Counted from the stretch's first letter, positions 26,111-35,655 are shown. The stretch: DNA of 64,000 bases from Bacteroides mediterraneensis (GCF_025993685.1 NZ_DAJPEN010000001.1:930001-994000); one strand, 5' to 3'. Notes: generated by a model from the letters alone, not told the origin. A program made the numbers and translations.

Positions 26111-26118
26111 TAAACAAG
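26087..26118 (-). promoter_or_regulatory. CPA1 antiporter promoter inside terminator loop
   Basis: -7 TAACTTTG (complement of 26087-26094) lies in the loop of the men terminator; -33 CTTG (complement of 26115-26118) is 20 nt upstream. Predicted leader is about 35 nt and contains only the second arm of the hairpin. Confidence 0.6.
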
Positions 26119-26129
26119 TGGTTTGCTTC

Positions 26130-27281
26130 TTATTTCTCCTTTTGTCTCGCGATTTCTTCGGCTATCCTGCGTGCAGTGGCCCGGTCGGGCTTGCCGGTTC
26201 CGGTCTGTGGCAACTGCCGGATGTGGAAGATTTGCTTGGGTCGCCAATAGGGAGGAAGGGAATCGAATGCCTTTCTCAAGGCCGTTTCCGGGCAGGTGCC
26301 GTCCTCGTCTTCCAGCAGCAGTACGATGCGCTCCCCAAATTTAGGGTCGGTGACGGCAGTTATTTGGAAAGGAGTTGCTAAAAAGGATTTCAGCGCATTT
26401 TCCACCTCTTCAATCTGTACCTTGACGCCTCCCGTGTTGAGTGTGTTGTCTTTCCGTCCCAGAATGCGGAACTGTCCTTGTGCATTGAACTCACAGATGT
26501 CGTTGGTGGCCAGGATGTCCGGGCAGACAGCCGGGGCCTGAATGGTCAGGGTATTTTCCGCTGAAAGAGACAGTCTGACGTGTGGGAAAGGCGTGTACCA
26601 GTCGGAGGCCTCCGGACCGTTGAGGCGTCGCAAGGCAATGTGCGACAGGGTTTCCGTCATACCATACGTACTCCATACGGCGTGTGGAAATGACAGTAGT
26701 TGCTTTCCCAAAGACGCATCGATGGCTCCTCCGCCGATGATGAGGTGGCGGATTTGCCGAAGGCATTCTTTTTCTTCGGCCACTTGCAAAGTGTTGAATA
26801 CCTGCATGGGAATCATGGCAGCGAAAACGGGAGCAGTGCTTGTTTGTGCCAGCGGATGTCCGCTGGGAGTGACTGGCAGCAGGTTCAATCCGGCCACCAG
26901 CGCACGGACTACAACCATCTTTCCGGCGATGTATTTCAGTGGCATGCAGAGTAGGGCCGTATCGCCGGGAGTCAATCCTAGAAAACTGACTGTCAGCATG
27001 GCGCTTTGCATCATGCGTTGTTTTTCTACCCGCAGCGGTTTGGGCGTTCCCGTCGAACCGGAAGTGTGTACCAGTACGGTGTTGTGGTCGTCAAACCATT
27101 CACTCAGGAAATCGGCCAAAGAGGCTTGGAAACTCTCCGCTCCGTATCGGGCATAGAAGGTTTCCTGCAGGACACTGGGTTGTCCTTCCTGTCGGGCACG
27201 GGCCTCTGTGGCCGAATAGTCCACTCCTTCTATCCGGATGTGCTGACGGGCAATGTCGGTGATAAAGGTAGGATGGCTCAT
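26130..27281 (-). CDS. menE: o-Succinylbenzoate--CoA ligase
   Basis: 383 residues, AMP-forming acyl-CoA synthetase; activates o-succinylbenzoate for menaquinone synthesis. Phosphate loop HTSGSTGTPKP (about residues 73-83), STYGMTETLSH core motif, and LGRKDNTLNTGGVKV in the hinge. Shorter than the usual 450-490 residues but with all core motifs, as in other Bacteroidales. Last gene of the men operon; menC ends 1 bp upstream. Confidence 0.93.
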   Translation of the reverse strand: MSHPTFITDIARQHIRIEGVDYSATEARARQEGQPSVLQETFYARYGAESFQASLADFLSEWFDDHNTVLVHTSGSTGTPKPLRVEKQRMMQSAMLTVSFLGLTPGDTALLCMPLKYIAGKMVVVRALVAGLNLLPVTPSGHPLAQTSTAPVFAAMIPMQVFNTLQVAEEKECLRQIRHLIIGGGAIDASLGKQLLSFPHAVWSTYGMTETLSHIALRRLNGPEASDWYTPFPHVRLSLSAENTLTIQAPAVCPDILATNDICEFNAQGQFRILGRKDNTLNTGGVKVQIEEVENALKSFLATPFQITAVTDPKFGERIVLLLEDEDGTCPETALRKAFDSLPPYWRPKQIFHIRQLPQTGTGKPDRATARRIAEEIARQKEK

Positions 27282-27282
27282 G

Positions 27283-28341
27283 TCAGGGACGATTCAGGAA
27301 AGTTAGAAAATCAGAGGCCTTTTCTTCGGGATGGAACCACAGGCAGTCGCCTTCAATGTGCAGCGGATAGTCGAGGTTGTCGGTAAAGAGCTGGCCGGTA
27401 CCGAGTCCCTGTGGCATGGTCGGGTGAAGCGTGGCACACCATTGGGTGATGGCGTTCAGGCCGATGTTCGATTCCAGCGCTGAAGTCACCCAGTAGCCGA
27501 TACCCCTTTCCTGGGCCAGTGAAATCCATTCTTCTGCCCCTCGGATGCCTCCGTGGAGCGACGGTTTCAGGATGATGTATTGCGGACGGATGGTATCCAG
27601 CAATTCTTTTTTCCGGCAGGTTTCGTTCACGCCAATCAGTTCTTCGTCCAGTGCGATGGGGAAGGGAGAGTCAGCGCACAGAGCCTTCATCGCTTCCCAT
27701 TGTCCGGCCCGTATGGGCTGTTCGATGGAATGAAGCTGGAATTCGTTCAGTTGTGTCAGTTTCCTCAGGGCATCTTCCGGTCGGAAGGCTCCGTTGGCAT
27801 CCACACGGAGTTCGATGTCGGAAGCGGAAAAATGACGGCGGATGTGGGCCAGCAGTTCCAGTTCCCGTTCGAATTCGATAGCCCCGATTTTTACCTTGAT
27901 GCACCGGAATCCGGCTTTCATCTTTTCTTCGATGCGGCGGTACATCTCGTCAAAATTGCCCATCCAGATGAGTCCGTTGATGGGAATACCTTGTGTGCCC
28001 CGGCTGAAGGGAGTATCCCAAAATCTCAGGCTATGGGCCTGCAGGTGGGCAAAGGCCGTTTCCAGTCCGAAAAGGATGGACGGATAGGGGCGGAGTGCTT
28101 CGTAGTCGATGTGTCCGTCGGCTGCAGTCTTTTCACAGATTTCAGCCAGCAGCCGAGGGTAGTCGGGCAGGTCGTCACAGCTCAGGGCAGGCAGGGGGGC
28201 ACATTCACCTACGCCATACTGTCCGGTTTCCGTGTCGGTGAGCAGCAGATACCAGACTTGCCGGATGTGGTACACTCCGCGGGATGTGCCGGCAGGTTGT
28301 TTGAAATGGAGGGTACGCGGAAATATTTTCAGTGAATACAT
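27283..28341 (-). CDS. menC: o-Succinylbenzoate synthase
   Basis: 352 residues, enolase-superfamily dehydratase turning SHCHC into o-succinylbenzoate. The KxK base is in CIKVKIG; metal ligands follow in RVDANGAF (Asp), SIEQPI (Glu) and ALDEELIG (Asp); the second-face Lys is in ILKPSLHGGIRG. Adjacent to menE with a 1-bp gap and 91 bp downstream of menB. Confidence 0.93.
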   Translation of the reverse strand: MYSLKIFPRTLHFKQPAGTSRGVYHIRQVWYLLLTDTETGQYGVGECAPLPALSCDDLPDYPRLLAEICEKTAADGHIDYEALRPYPSILFGLETAFAHLQAHSLRFWDTPFSRGTQGIPINGLIWMGNFDEMYRRIEEKMKAGFRCIKVKIGAIEFERELELLAHIRRHFSASDIELRVDANGAFRPEDALRKLTQLNEFQLHSIEQPIRAGQWEAMKALCADSPFPIALDEELIGVNETCRKKELLDTIRPQYIILKPSLHGGIRGAEEWISLAQERGIGYWVTSALESNIGLNAITQWCATLHPTMPQGLGTGQLFTDNLDYPLHIEGDCLWFHPEEKASDFLTFLNRP

Positions 28342-28432
28342 GATACATTCTGTGAGGGATGAAACAATAAGCGGACAGAAAGCAAAAGCAAGTTTCGCTT
28401 TCTGTCCGGTAGAAATTTGTGGGATGAATCAA

Positions 28433-29257
28433 TCAGGGGAATTTAGGATACTTGCTCCAGTCGGGTTTCCGTTTTTCAAGGAATGCTTTTCCGCCTTCCT
28501 GTGCTTCGTCGGTCATGTAATAGAGCATGGTGGCATCTCCGGCAAGTTCCTGGATACCGGCCTGTCCGTCCAGTTCCGCATTGAGTCCGGCCTTGATCAT
28601 ACGCAGGGCCAGCGGACTGTGTTGCATCATGGTTTCGGCCCATTCCACTACTTCATCTTCCAGCTGGTCGAAAGGCACCACCTTGTTCACCAGTCCCATT
28701 TCCAGTGCTTCCTGGGCAGAATACTGGCGGCAGAGGAACCAGATTTCGCGGGCCTTTTTCTGGCCTACAATCCGGGCCAGGTAAGAAGAGCCGAATCCGG
28801 CATCGAAGCTGCCCACACGAGGCCCTGTCTGTCCGAAGATGGCATTTTCGGAAGCGATGGTCAGGTCACAGACCACGTGGAGTACGTGTCCGCCTCCGAT
28901 GGCATATCCGTTGACCATGGCAATGACCGGTTTCGGGATGGAGCGGATTTGTTTCTGTACGTCGAGCACGTTCAGGCGGGGTACGCCGTCGGTGCCTACA
29001 TAACCTCCGTGTCCTTTCACGTGCATGTCGCCGCCGGAGCAGAAGGCTTTGTCGCCGGCGCCTGTCAGTACCACCACGTTGATGTCCTGACACTCACGGC
29101 AGATGAGCAGGGCATCGCTGATTTCGGAAGTAGTGGTCGGGGTGAATGCGTTTCTGTATCGCGGACGGTTGATGGTAATTTTGGCAATACCATGATAGAA
29201 ATCAAACAGAATATCTTGGTATTCTTTGATGGTTTTCCATTCTCTGGGTTGTGACAT
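28433..29257 (-). CDS. menB: 1,4-Dihydroxy-2-naphthoyl-CoA synthase
   Basis: 274 residues, crotonase fold. It closes the second ring of menaquinone from o-succinylbenzoyl-CoA. Oxyanion-hole segments KAFCSGGDMHVKG and NGYAIGGGHVLH are present, with TGPRVGSFDAGFGSSYLAR giving the MenB active-site region and the C-terminal KRKPDWSKYPKFP tail typical of MenB. It starts 8 bp after menD ends. Confidence 0.96.
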   Translation of the reverse strand: MSQPREWKTIKEYQDILFDFYHGIAKITINRPRYRNAFTPTTTSEISDALLICRECQDINVVVLTGAGDKAFCSGGDMHVKGHGGYVGTDGVPRLNVLDVQKQIRSIPKPVIAMVNGYAIGGGHVLHVVCDLTIASENAIFGQTGPRVGSFDAGFGSSYLARIVGQKKAREIWFLCRQYSAQEALEMGLVNKVVPFDQLEDEVVEWAETMMQHSPLALRMIKAGLNAELDGQAGIQELAGDATMLYYMTDEAQEGGKAFLEKRKPDWSKYPKFP

Positions 29258-29265
29258 AATGCTTG

Positions 29266-30927
29266 TTATTTTAAGTTGTGATAATATGTTTTCAGGTGTT
29301 CAATGTCCTTGTCTTTTTCTGTAAACACTTCCAGCAATATCGGTCGTGAAGTGATGGAAGGCTGGGTGAATGCTTCGACAGTCTGGTCCAGTTCCTCGTC
29401 GTTATGGGCGGAGAGGTAGTGGAAGCCACGGTCTTCGGCCCATGCTTTGGCCGAGGTGCGGTGCGTGGCCGTGATGAAACGTCGGCTGCTGTCCTGCATC
29501 TCCAGTCCCGGAAGGGCATGGAAGATTTCGCCTCCTTCGTTGTTGAGCAGGAGGATGCGTACGTTGCTTCCGTAGTTGGTGTTCCAGAGGGCATTCATGT
29601 CATAGAAGAAACTCAGGTCGCCGATAAAGATGAAATTGAGCTTGTCGGAGGCCGTAGCGTAACCGAGGGCCGTGGACAAGGAGCCTTCGATGCCGTTGGT
29701 TCCCCGGTTTGACAAAACTTCCACTTCCTGAGGGAGCGGGAACAGTTGGGCATAGCGTACCGTCGAGCTGTTGGCCAGGTGGAGCGAGCAAGGTGTCGGC
29801 AGGTGCCCGATGACTTTTCCGATGGCACTCATCTCGGAGTAGGGAAATTCGGCCTGCGGAATCTGCTTGGACAGGGCTTCCCAGGCGCGCGGGTATTCTG
29901 GAGTTCGGCTGTCCATCATCGGTGCAATCTTTTCCAAAAACTCAAACGGGTCCATTTCGATGACGGTGGTCAGAGAACCGAAAAGGTCGGCTACCTGCCC
30001 GTCGGGAGTTACGTGCCAGTGTTCTACCGGTGGATGGCGGCGAAGGAATTTCTTGAGTCGTTTGGAGATGATATGTCCTCCGTATGTGATGAGCAGTTCC
30101 GGACGCATCTTCTGCTGCGCTTCAAAATCCATAGAGCAGAGCAGCGGCTCGATGTTGCGGATGGGCTGTCCCGGAATGGTCTGGTTGCTGATGTTTTCGG
30201 TGAACCAGGCAAAATGCTTGTAGAGCATCTTGGTAGATTTCTTGTCGAACAGGTAAATCAGGTTCATCTGTCCCACCACCACCATGCGTCGCTGGTAACG
30301 GTTCAGCCGTTCGATGAGCGGCTGGTAGTCCTTGTCGTACACGTTCAGTCCCTGGTAACGGGTAATGACCCGTGCTTCGGGAAGTTCCGTTACCGGGAGT
30401 TTAAAGAAGGGCTCACTGATGGGAACGTTGATATGTACAGGTCCTTTCCCATGGTGGTCAAGTTCCATGAGAGCCTCGTTGATAAGTCGGTTGCAGTACC
30501 ATTCGTCTTCTTCCGTCTGTACTTCGGGCAAGTCGACCGATTTTTTGACCAGGCTGCCAAACACCCCTGGCTGCGGAAGCGTTTGTCCGTCCATCTGGCC
30601 AATCCATGCCGCAGGGCGGTCGGCCGAAATCACTACAAGAGGGACTTGCTGGTAGAAGGCTTCGGCCACGGCCGGGTGAATATTCAGTAGGGCCGTACCC
30701 GATGTGCAGCAGATTGCCGCCGGTTGGCCTCCGTTCAGGGCCAGTCCCAAGGCAAAAAAACCGGCACTACGTTCATCGGTCATCGGATAGCAGGTAAACT
30801 CCGGAATGTTGACCAAGGTTTGTACGATAGGAATGTTCCGGCTTCCGGGGCATAACACAATCTTCTGTATGCGGTGAGCTTTCAGCAGGGCTACGAGCTG
30901 CAAGATATTTTTTTTGTCAGTATACAT
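29266..30927 (-). CDS. menD: SEPHCHC synthase
   Basis: 553 residues, thiamine-diphosphate enzyme joining isochorismate and 2-oxoglutarate. N-terminal CPGSRN motif, the ThDP glutamate in YPMTDERSAGF, and the ThDP/Mg segment GDLSFFYDMNALWNTNYG towards the C-terminus. Second committed menaquinone step after MenF, whose gene ends 16 bp upstream. Confidence 0.96.
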   Translation of the reverse strand: MYTDKKNILQLVALLKAHRIQKIVLCPGSRNIPIVQTLVNIPEFTCYPMTDERSAGFFALGLALNGGQPAAICCTSGTALLNIHPAVAEAFYQQVPLVVISADRPAAWIGQMDGQTLPQPGVFGSLVKKSVDLPEVQTEEDEWYCNRLINEALMELDHHGKGPVHINVPISEPFFKLPVTELPEARVITRYQGLNVYDKDYQPLIERLNRYQRRMVVVGQMNLIYLFDKKSTKMLYKHFAWFTENISNQTIPGQPIRNIEPLLCSMDFEAQQKMRPELLITYGGHIISKRLKKFLRRHPPVEHWHVTPDGQVADLFGSLTTVIEMDPFEFLEKIAPMMDSRTPEYPRAWEALSKQIPQAEFPYSEMSAIGKVIGHLPTPCSLHLANSSTVRYAQLFPLPQEVEVLSNRGTNGIEGSLSTALGYATASDKLNFIFIGDLSFFYDMNALWNTNYGSNVRILLLNNEGGEIFHALPGLEMQDSSRRFITATHRTSAKAWAEDRGFHYLSAHNDEELDQTVEAFTQPSITSRPILLEVFTEKDKDIEHLKTYYHNLK

Positions 30928-30943
30928 GATTCTTTTATATGTT

Positions 30944-32092
30944 TTAGATTGAGAGGATATTTCGCATGGTATTCATTTTCTGCTGCGTTTCTTCCCATTC
31001 CGAATCGGCCGTGGAGTCGGGCAGGATACCTCCTCCCGCATAAAGGGTGGCTGTATTTCCTTCCACGTGCATGCAGCGCAGGTTGACATATAGGGTGGTG
31101 TCGCCTTGCGGGTCCATCCATCCGATGATGCCGGAATAGAAAAGGCGGTCGTGCGGTTCCGTTTGCAGAATAAACCGGTAGGCTTCTTCTTTCGGCAGTC
31201 CGCAGACGGCAGGGGTGGGGTGCAGTTCTTGCAGCACATTGCCCAAGTGGTTTGTATCCTTCAGGCAAAAATGAAAGTCCGTTTTCAAATGTACCAGTTG
31301 ACCGGCACGGGCCGTATAAGGTCCCTTTTCGGTCAGTTTGCTGCCGAATCTCTTGACGGTTTTACGGATGTATTCTCCCACGAAAGCCTGTTCTTCCTTG
31401 TTCTTTTTGCTCCAATCCGTAGGCATGACTTCTCCCTGCATGGGCATGGTGCCTGCCAGGGCTACGGTATGCCATTCCTCCTCGTGCCCGCTGAGGATGA
31501 TTTCGGGCGTGCTGCCTATCCATGTGCCGGTAGAAGGGGTGTGGCACAAGGAAATCATCATGCGCGGGTAATTGTTGCAGGCCTGGATGAATGTGGTCAG
31601 TGGAGAAAATGCTTCGTGCAGTGGCTGGACGCTACTTCTTGAAAGCACCAGCTTACGGAACAGCTTTTCTTTCAGTGGCAGGATAAAGCGGCTGAATGTT
31701 TCGGTGTATTGCTCCTTTTCCTCTTTTTCAGAGGGTTGGAGTGTCGTATCCACCTCTTCTTTTTCTTTGGGGAAGGATTGAATCGGGTTCATGGACGCTG
31801 GATGGCGAGTCGTCCATTCCTGCAAGGCCTGTTTGATTTCTTCCCAGTCGTGTGCTACGATGTCTGGACGGATTAATATTGCAGGGCGTGTATGGGTCAG
31901 CTGGAACGGGGATAAAAGAAATCCTTTTCGCTGATTCAGTTCTTCCAGACTGTTTAGAAGGATGGGACTCCCTTCTTCTTGCATGACCAGGATTGGCTCG
32001 TCTGTCCATGGAAGCCGGTATAGCGCAAAGCATACTTCTTGCCGCGTAAATGAATCGATGAGGTGGTGATAGATAGTTTCCGGAGTTTTCAT
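30944..32092 (-). CDS. menF: Isochorismate synthase
   Basis: 382 residues, chorismate-binding fold with family segments TWIGSTPEIILS, ALAGTMPMQG, HLKTDFHFCL, HPTPAVCGLPK and YAGGGILPDSTADSEWEET. Converts chorismate to isochorismate. The ATG at 32092 (MKTPETIYHH) is preferred: the longer frame to 32377 overlaps the thioesterase gene and has non-family sequence. The ATG overlaps the upstream stop by 4 bp. Shorter than E. coli MenF (431) but complete in the catalytic domain. Confidence 0.93.
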   Translation of the reverse strand: MKTPETIYHHLIDSFTRQEVCFALYRLPWTDEPILVMQEEGSPILLNSLEELNQRKGFLLSPFQLTHTRPAILIRPDIVAHDWEEIKQALQEWTTRHPASMNPIQSFPKEKEEVDTTLQPSEKEEKEQYTETFSRFILPLKEKLFRKLVLSRSSVQPLHEAFSPLTTFIQACNNYPRMMISLCHTPSTGTWIGSTPEIILSGHEEEWHTVALAGTMPMQGEVMPTDWSKKNKEEQAFVGEYIRKTVKRFGSKLTEKGPYTARAGQLVHLKTDFHFCLKDTNHLGNVLQELHPTPAVCGLPKEEAYRFILQTEPHDRLFYSGIIGWMDPQGDTTLYVNLRCMHVEGNTATLYAGGGILPDSTADSEWEETQQKMNTMRNILSI

Positions 32093-32502
32093 GAACGTTT
32101 CTTGACTATTTGGTTGACGATGCGTGCAGTGGAAATCAAATTTCCCGTGGAGTTGGTGATATCTACATTCCACAAGTGAGAGGTGCGGCCACGGTGAATC
32201 AGTCGTCCTGTGGCAATTACATATTCTCCTTTGGGGACCATGCGGAGGTGGTTGGCACTGACCTGAATGCCGCAGGGCATTTCTCCAGGGCTGCACAATG
32301 GAATGGAACCGTGCCCGGCTACGATTTCTGCGAGGGCCAGTGAGGCTCCGCCATTGAGTATGCCAAATGGCTGGCAAGTCTTTTCGTCGACTGGCATTTG
32401 GGCTTTGACATATCCCTCTTCCATTTCGAGAAACTGAATGCCTAGATGAGCTCCCATGGAGTGGCTCAAATCAGGCAGTTCATAAGAGGATTTATCATTC
32501 AT
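32089..32502 (-). CDS. menI: PaaI-type hotdog thioesterase, probable DHNA-CoA hydrolase
   Basis: 137 residues, single hotdog domain with QPFGILNGGASLALAEIVAG, where the Glu is the expected catalytic base. As first gene of the men operon and overlapping menF, it is very likely the MenI step releasing 1,4-dihydroxy-2-naphthoate from its CoA ester. Family assignment is seen; the specific substrate is inferred from context. Start at 32502: the frame runs to 32583, but the -7 box lies at 32531-32538 within that extension. Confidence 0.82.
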   Translation of the reverse strand: MNDKSSYELPDLSHSMGAHLGIQFLEMEEGYVKAQMPVDEKTCQPFGILNGGASLALAEIVAGHGSIPLCSPGEMPCGIQVSANHLRMVPKGEYVIATGRLIHRGRTSHLWNVDITNSTGNLISTARIVNQIVKKRS

Positions 32503-32530
32503 GGATGTGTTCAGTTTGTGGTTATAATTG

Positions 32531-32538
32531 CAAATGTA
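32531..32538 (-). promoter_or_regulatory. -7 box of the men operon
   Basis: TACATTTG on the minus strand, 28 bp before the thioesterase ATG at 32502. No good -33 at normal spacing. Confidence 0.55.
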
Positions 32539-32693
32539 CACATTTCCCTGCAAAACACGGGAATTCATGAAATAATTAAACATCTTATGGATGAGTTGGC
32601 CGAAATAGGGAATAATAAATTTTGTGTATTTGACGATTTGCTTTGTCTATCCATCAAACAGACTTATATGTAGTATGAAAAAAATAAACTTTT

Positions 32694-32725
32694 TTTGTCT
32701 CTTGGATTCTTTTTTGTTATTTTTG
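32694..32725 (+). promoter_or_regulatory. Promoter of the sensor-kinase operon
   Basis: -33 TTTG (32694-32697), 20-nt gap, -7 TATTTTTG (32718-32725); full match to the Bacteroidales consensus, 28 bp before the ATG. Confidence 0.78.
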
Positions 32726-32753
32726 TTATTAATAAAGAGGGTATGAACTTAGT

Positions 32754-34793
32754 ATGAAGTATTATTATAAAGTAGGAATAGGAGTTGGCCTTTTCTTTTT
32801 GTTTGTGATGATGGGATGCGGGAGGACAGAAAATAGGAACAAGGTCGACTTCTTTGAAAGATTTTATCAGCAGATGGAGAGAATCTCTGCCGATTCACCG
32901 GAACATGTCAGCCGGATGGTCGACCGGATTATTCCGTCTGTGAAAGATAGTACGATGTATTATCGTTTGTTGTTGTTGAAAGTAAGAAGTTGTTTTTTAT
33001 CTTTTAGGCTGGACTCAGCCTCTTATTTGTTGGATAAGATTGGTGCTTTCTGTGATAAACATGCTGAAAGTCAAGATATAGCCCGTTTGTATGCAATGGT
33101 TTATAATGCGCGAGGGAATATTTGTGTGCGCACTTCTCAGGCGGATTCTGCTTGTCGGTGTTATTTGAAGTCTTTTGAATATGCCACTCGCGGTGGCAAC
33201 CGGGAGTCTTTGCCCGATATATGTTTGAACCTGGCAGATGTGTATGTCAAGAAAGGACGTTATGACTTGGGAGCTTTGTGGTATAATCGTTCGTTGTCTA
33301 TTGCCGACTCGCTGGATATGTCCGACAAGCAACGGTTTCCGGCCTATTATGGTCTGGCTCAAGTAAATATGGAGTTGAGGGATTTTGCTGCTTGTGATTA
33401 TTATTATAACCTGGCATCGCGTTATTATGACCAGATGCATCCTTTTGAGAAGCATATTTATTTGAACAACCGGGGAAATTCATATTATTATCGTCAGGAT
33501 TATGCAACCGCCTTGACGTATTTCCGTCGCTCATTGGGGGTGGTGAATCAATATCCGGATATGAATTTTGAGCGGAATCTGACCATGATTAATCTAGGTG
33601 AAGTGTTTCTGTTGTTGAACCATTTGGATTCCGCTTCTTATTATTTGCAGAAATGCCGGGGTTTTTTTGACTCTATTCACCATTCGACAGCTTTGTATTG
33701 CATTGATACGCAGTTGATGGAGCTGGCATTAAAGCAAGGAAATGTGGCTTTGGCTAAAGAACGCCTGAAACATGCCAAGAAATATGATCAGGTGGAACCC
33801 AATATGATTCATGTGCGCAACCGTTACTTGCAGCGGTATTATGAAAAGGTGGGTGACTATAAACAGGCCTATCATTATCTGAAGGAGAACCATCGCATGG
33901 ATGATTCCATACGGAATGAGAGGGTGAAGATGCGGGCAGCAGAACTTGAATTGAAGTATGCACAGGACAGTACGTTGATGAAAAAGGAAATTTTTATCCG
34001 TGAGAAAGAAAATCAGGTACTTCAGCTGCACCAATGGATGTATATGATTGTGGGCGGATGTTTTTTGTTGATAGCAATCGCTTTTGTAATCATCTTGTAT
34101 CGCAAGCGTTTGAGGGAGAAGGAGCAGTGGCGTATGCAGAATGCGATTACTTCATTGCGCCTGGAAAATGTGCGTAACCGGATTTCTCCCCATTTTGTTT
34201 TTAACGTGCTGAATCGTGAAATGAATCTCCACAAAGGAGAGGAAGAAAGCAAGAACCTGATTGGTTTGACAAAGCTGATACGTCGCAATCTGGAACTGAC
34301 TGATTGTCTGGCCGTATCATTGGCTGATGAACTGGAGTTTGTGGATACGTATGTGGATTTGGAGAAAGAATCATTGGGGGCCGATTTTCATTATCAGTTG
34401 GAGCTGGATGAACGGATAAATTTGCAAGAGGTGAAGGTGCCTTCCATGCTGTTGCAGATACCTGTGGAAAATGCCATCAAGCACGGGTTGCGGTTGAAAG
34501 AAGGAAAGCGCTTGTTGATAATAAAAGTGCGTCGGTTGGAAGATAACCAAGTAGATATTGTGGTTTGTGACAATGGAGGAGGTTATCGTCAAGTGAGCGT
34601 AAATCACGGTACGGGAACCGGTATGAAGGTGATTACACAGACCATCCAATTGCTGAATACGTATAACTCACGTCCTATACTGGTGAAAATTAGTAATGTA
34701 ATGGTAGGAGATGAGAATGAAATGGGGTGTGAGGTACGATTTGTGATTCCTTTGAACTATTCTTTTCAATTAAAGAAAATAAAAAAAGCATGA
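32754..34793 (+). CDS. TPR-containing LytS-type sensor histidine kinase
   Basis: 679 residues. Signal sequence with a possible lipobox MMGC (Cys22), a long TPR-like helical region (about 60-400), one membrane helix (about 427-450), then a His_kinase/HATPase pair: phospho-acceptor His480 in ISPHFVFNVLN and nucleotide-binding ENAIKHGL, CDNGGG and GTGTGM. The TPR part should lie in the periplasm and sense a protein or envelope cue. It overlaps the response-regulator gene by 4 bp, making a dedicated two-component pair. The stimulus is unknown. Confidence 0.9.
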   Translation: MKYYYKVGIGVGLFFLFVMMGCGRTENRNKVDFFERFYQQMERISADSPEHVSRMVDRIIPSVKDSTMYYRLLLLKVRSCFLSFRLDSASYLLDKIGAFCDKHAESQDIARLYAMVYNARGNICVRTSQADSACRCYLKSFEYATRGGNRESLPDICLNLADVYVKKGRYDLGALWYNRSLSIADSLDMSDKQRFPAYYGLAQVNMELRDFAACDYYYNLASRYYDQMHPFEKHIYLNNRGNSYYYRQDYATALTYFRRSLGVVNQYPDMNFERNLTMINLGEVFLLLNHLDSASYYLQKCRGFFDSIHHSTALYCIDTQLMELALKQGNVALAKERLKHAKKYDQVEPNMIHVRNRYLQRYYEKVGDYKQAYHYLKENHRMDDSIRNERVKMRAAELELKYAQDSTLMKKEIFIREKENQVLQLHQWMYMIVGGCFLLIAIAFVIILYRKRLREKEQWRMQNAITSLRLENVRNRISPHFVFNVLNREMNLHKGEEESKNLIGLTKLIRRNLELTDCLAVSLADELEFVDTYVDLEKESLGADFHYQLELDERINLQEVKVPSMLLQIPVENAIKHGLRLKEGKRLLIIKVRRLEDNQVDIVVCDNGGGYRQVSVNHGTGTGMKVITQTIQLLNTYNSRPILVKISNVMVGDENEMGCEVRFVIPLNYSFQLKKIKKA

Positions 34794-35545
34794 ATGATAA
34801 AATTAAGGCTGTCATTGTAGATGACGAAGAAACGGCCATTGATAATCTTTGTTTTGAACTGAAGAAGTATCAGTGGATATCCGTGGAAGGGATTGCCCAT
34901 AATGGAAAGTCAGGCATCCGTTTGATTGAGAAGGGACATCCGGATTTGTTGTTCTTGGATGTGGAACTCCCTGATATGCTGGGGATGGACGTGGCTATCA
35001 AAGTGCATGAGATTCAAAATTGGGACATGCATATTATTTTTTATACGGCGTATAACAAATATCTGATAGATGCTTTGCGTAATTATGCTTTTGATTTTCT
35101 TTTAAAGCCTGTGGACCCTAACGAACTGGCCATGGCTTTGGGACGTTTGCGGGAGACGGGTGTCAAGAATTCGACAAACTTCCTGATAAATAATGGCCGT
35201 GAGGGAGAAAAATCTTTTATGGTGGTGACTCCGATGGGCGATTTACGGGTGTTGCGTGTGTCTGATATCGGTTATTTCCGGTATGTGTCCGACCGGAAAA
35301 TCTGGGAAGTGGCCTTGGCCAACGGTTCTTTTATACCTTTAAAACGGAATACAAGGGCAGAGCATCTCTGTGCATACGATTCGGCTTTTGTGCAGATTCA
35401 TCAGTCGTATATCATCAATATGAATTATTTGTTGATGGTGCAGGGCGGACAGTGTGTGATGTATCCTCCCTTTAATGAAGTTGATGAGCTTCAGGTATCT
35501 AAAAAATACCGAAAAGAGATGATGGAGCGTTTTTGCCAGTTGTAA
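34790..35545 (+). CDS. LytTR-family response regulator
   Basis: 251 residues. Receiver domain (1-120): acidic pair DDEE (11-14), phospho-acceptor Asp57 in FLDVELPD, Lys in LLKPVDP. LytTR DNA-binding domain (about 145-250) with ISDIGYFRYVSD-like beta segments and FVQIHQSYIINMNYL. Partner of the preceding kinase by overlap. The DUF5723 gene 145 bp downstream has its own -7 box and is a plausible but unproven target. Confidence 0.93.
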   Translation: MNDKIKAVIVDDEETAIDNLCFELKKYQWISVEGIAHNGKSGIRLIEKGHPDLLFLDVELPDMLGMDVAIKVHEIQNWDMHIIFYTAYNKYLIDALRNYAFDFLLKPVDPNELAMALGRLRETGVKNSTNFLINNGREGEKSFMVVTPMGDLRVLRVSDIGYFRYVSDRKIWEVALANGSFIPLKRNTRAEHLCAYDSAFVQIHQSYIINMNYLLMVQGGQCVMYPPFNEVDELQVSKKYRKEMMERFCQL

Positions 35546-35655
35546 TAAATTTGTTTTTTGCAACTTAGTGGCGAAATACAAACATTTGGTAGCAGATATG
35601 TAGTGTATGGTTCGCTGACCTTGTTTTAGAGTTTCTTCCATATTATAGATATTTT

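Noticed and set aside
28232..30690. Long plus-strand frames opposite menB and menD
   Set aside because: Shadows of well-supported men genes; no start signals or domains.
32503..32583. Longer N-terminus of the thioesterase
   Set aside because: The extension contains the -7 box and lacks family sequence.
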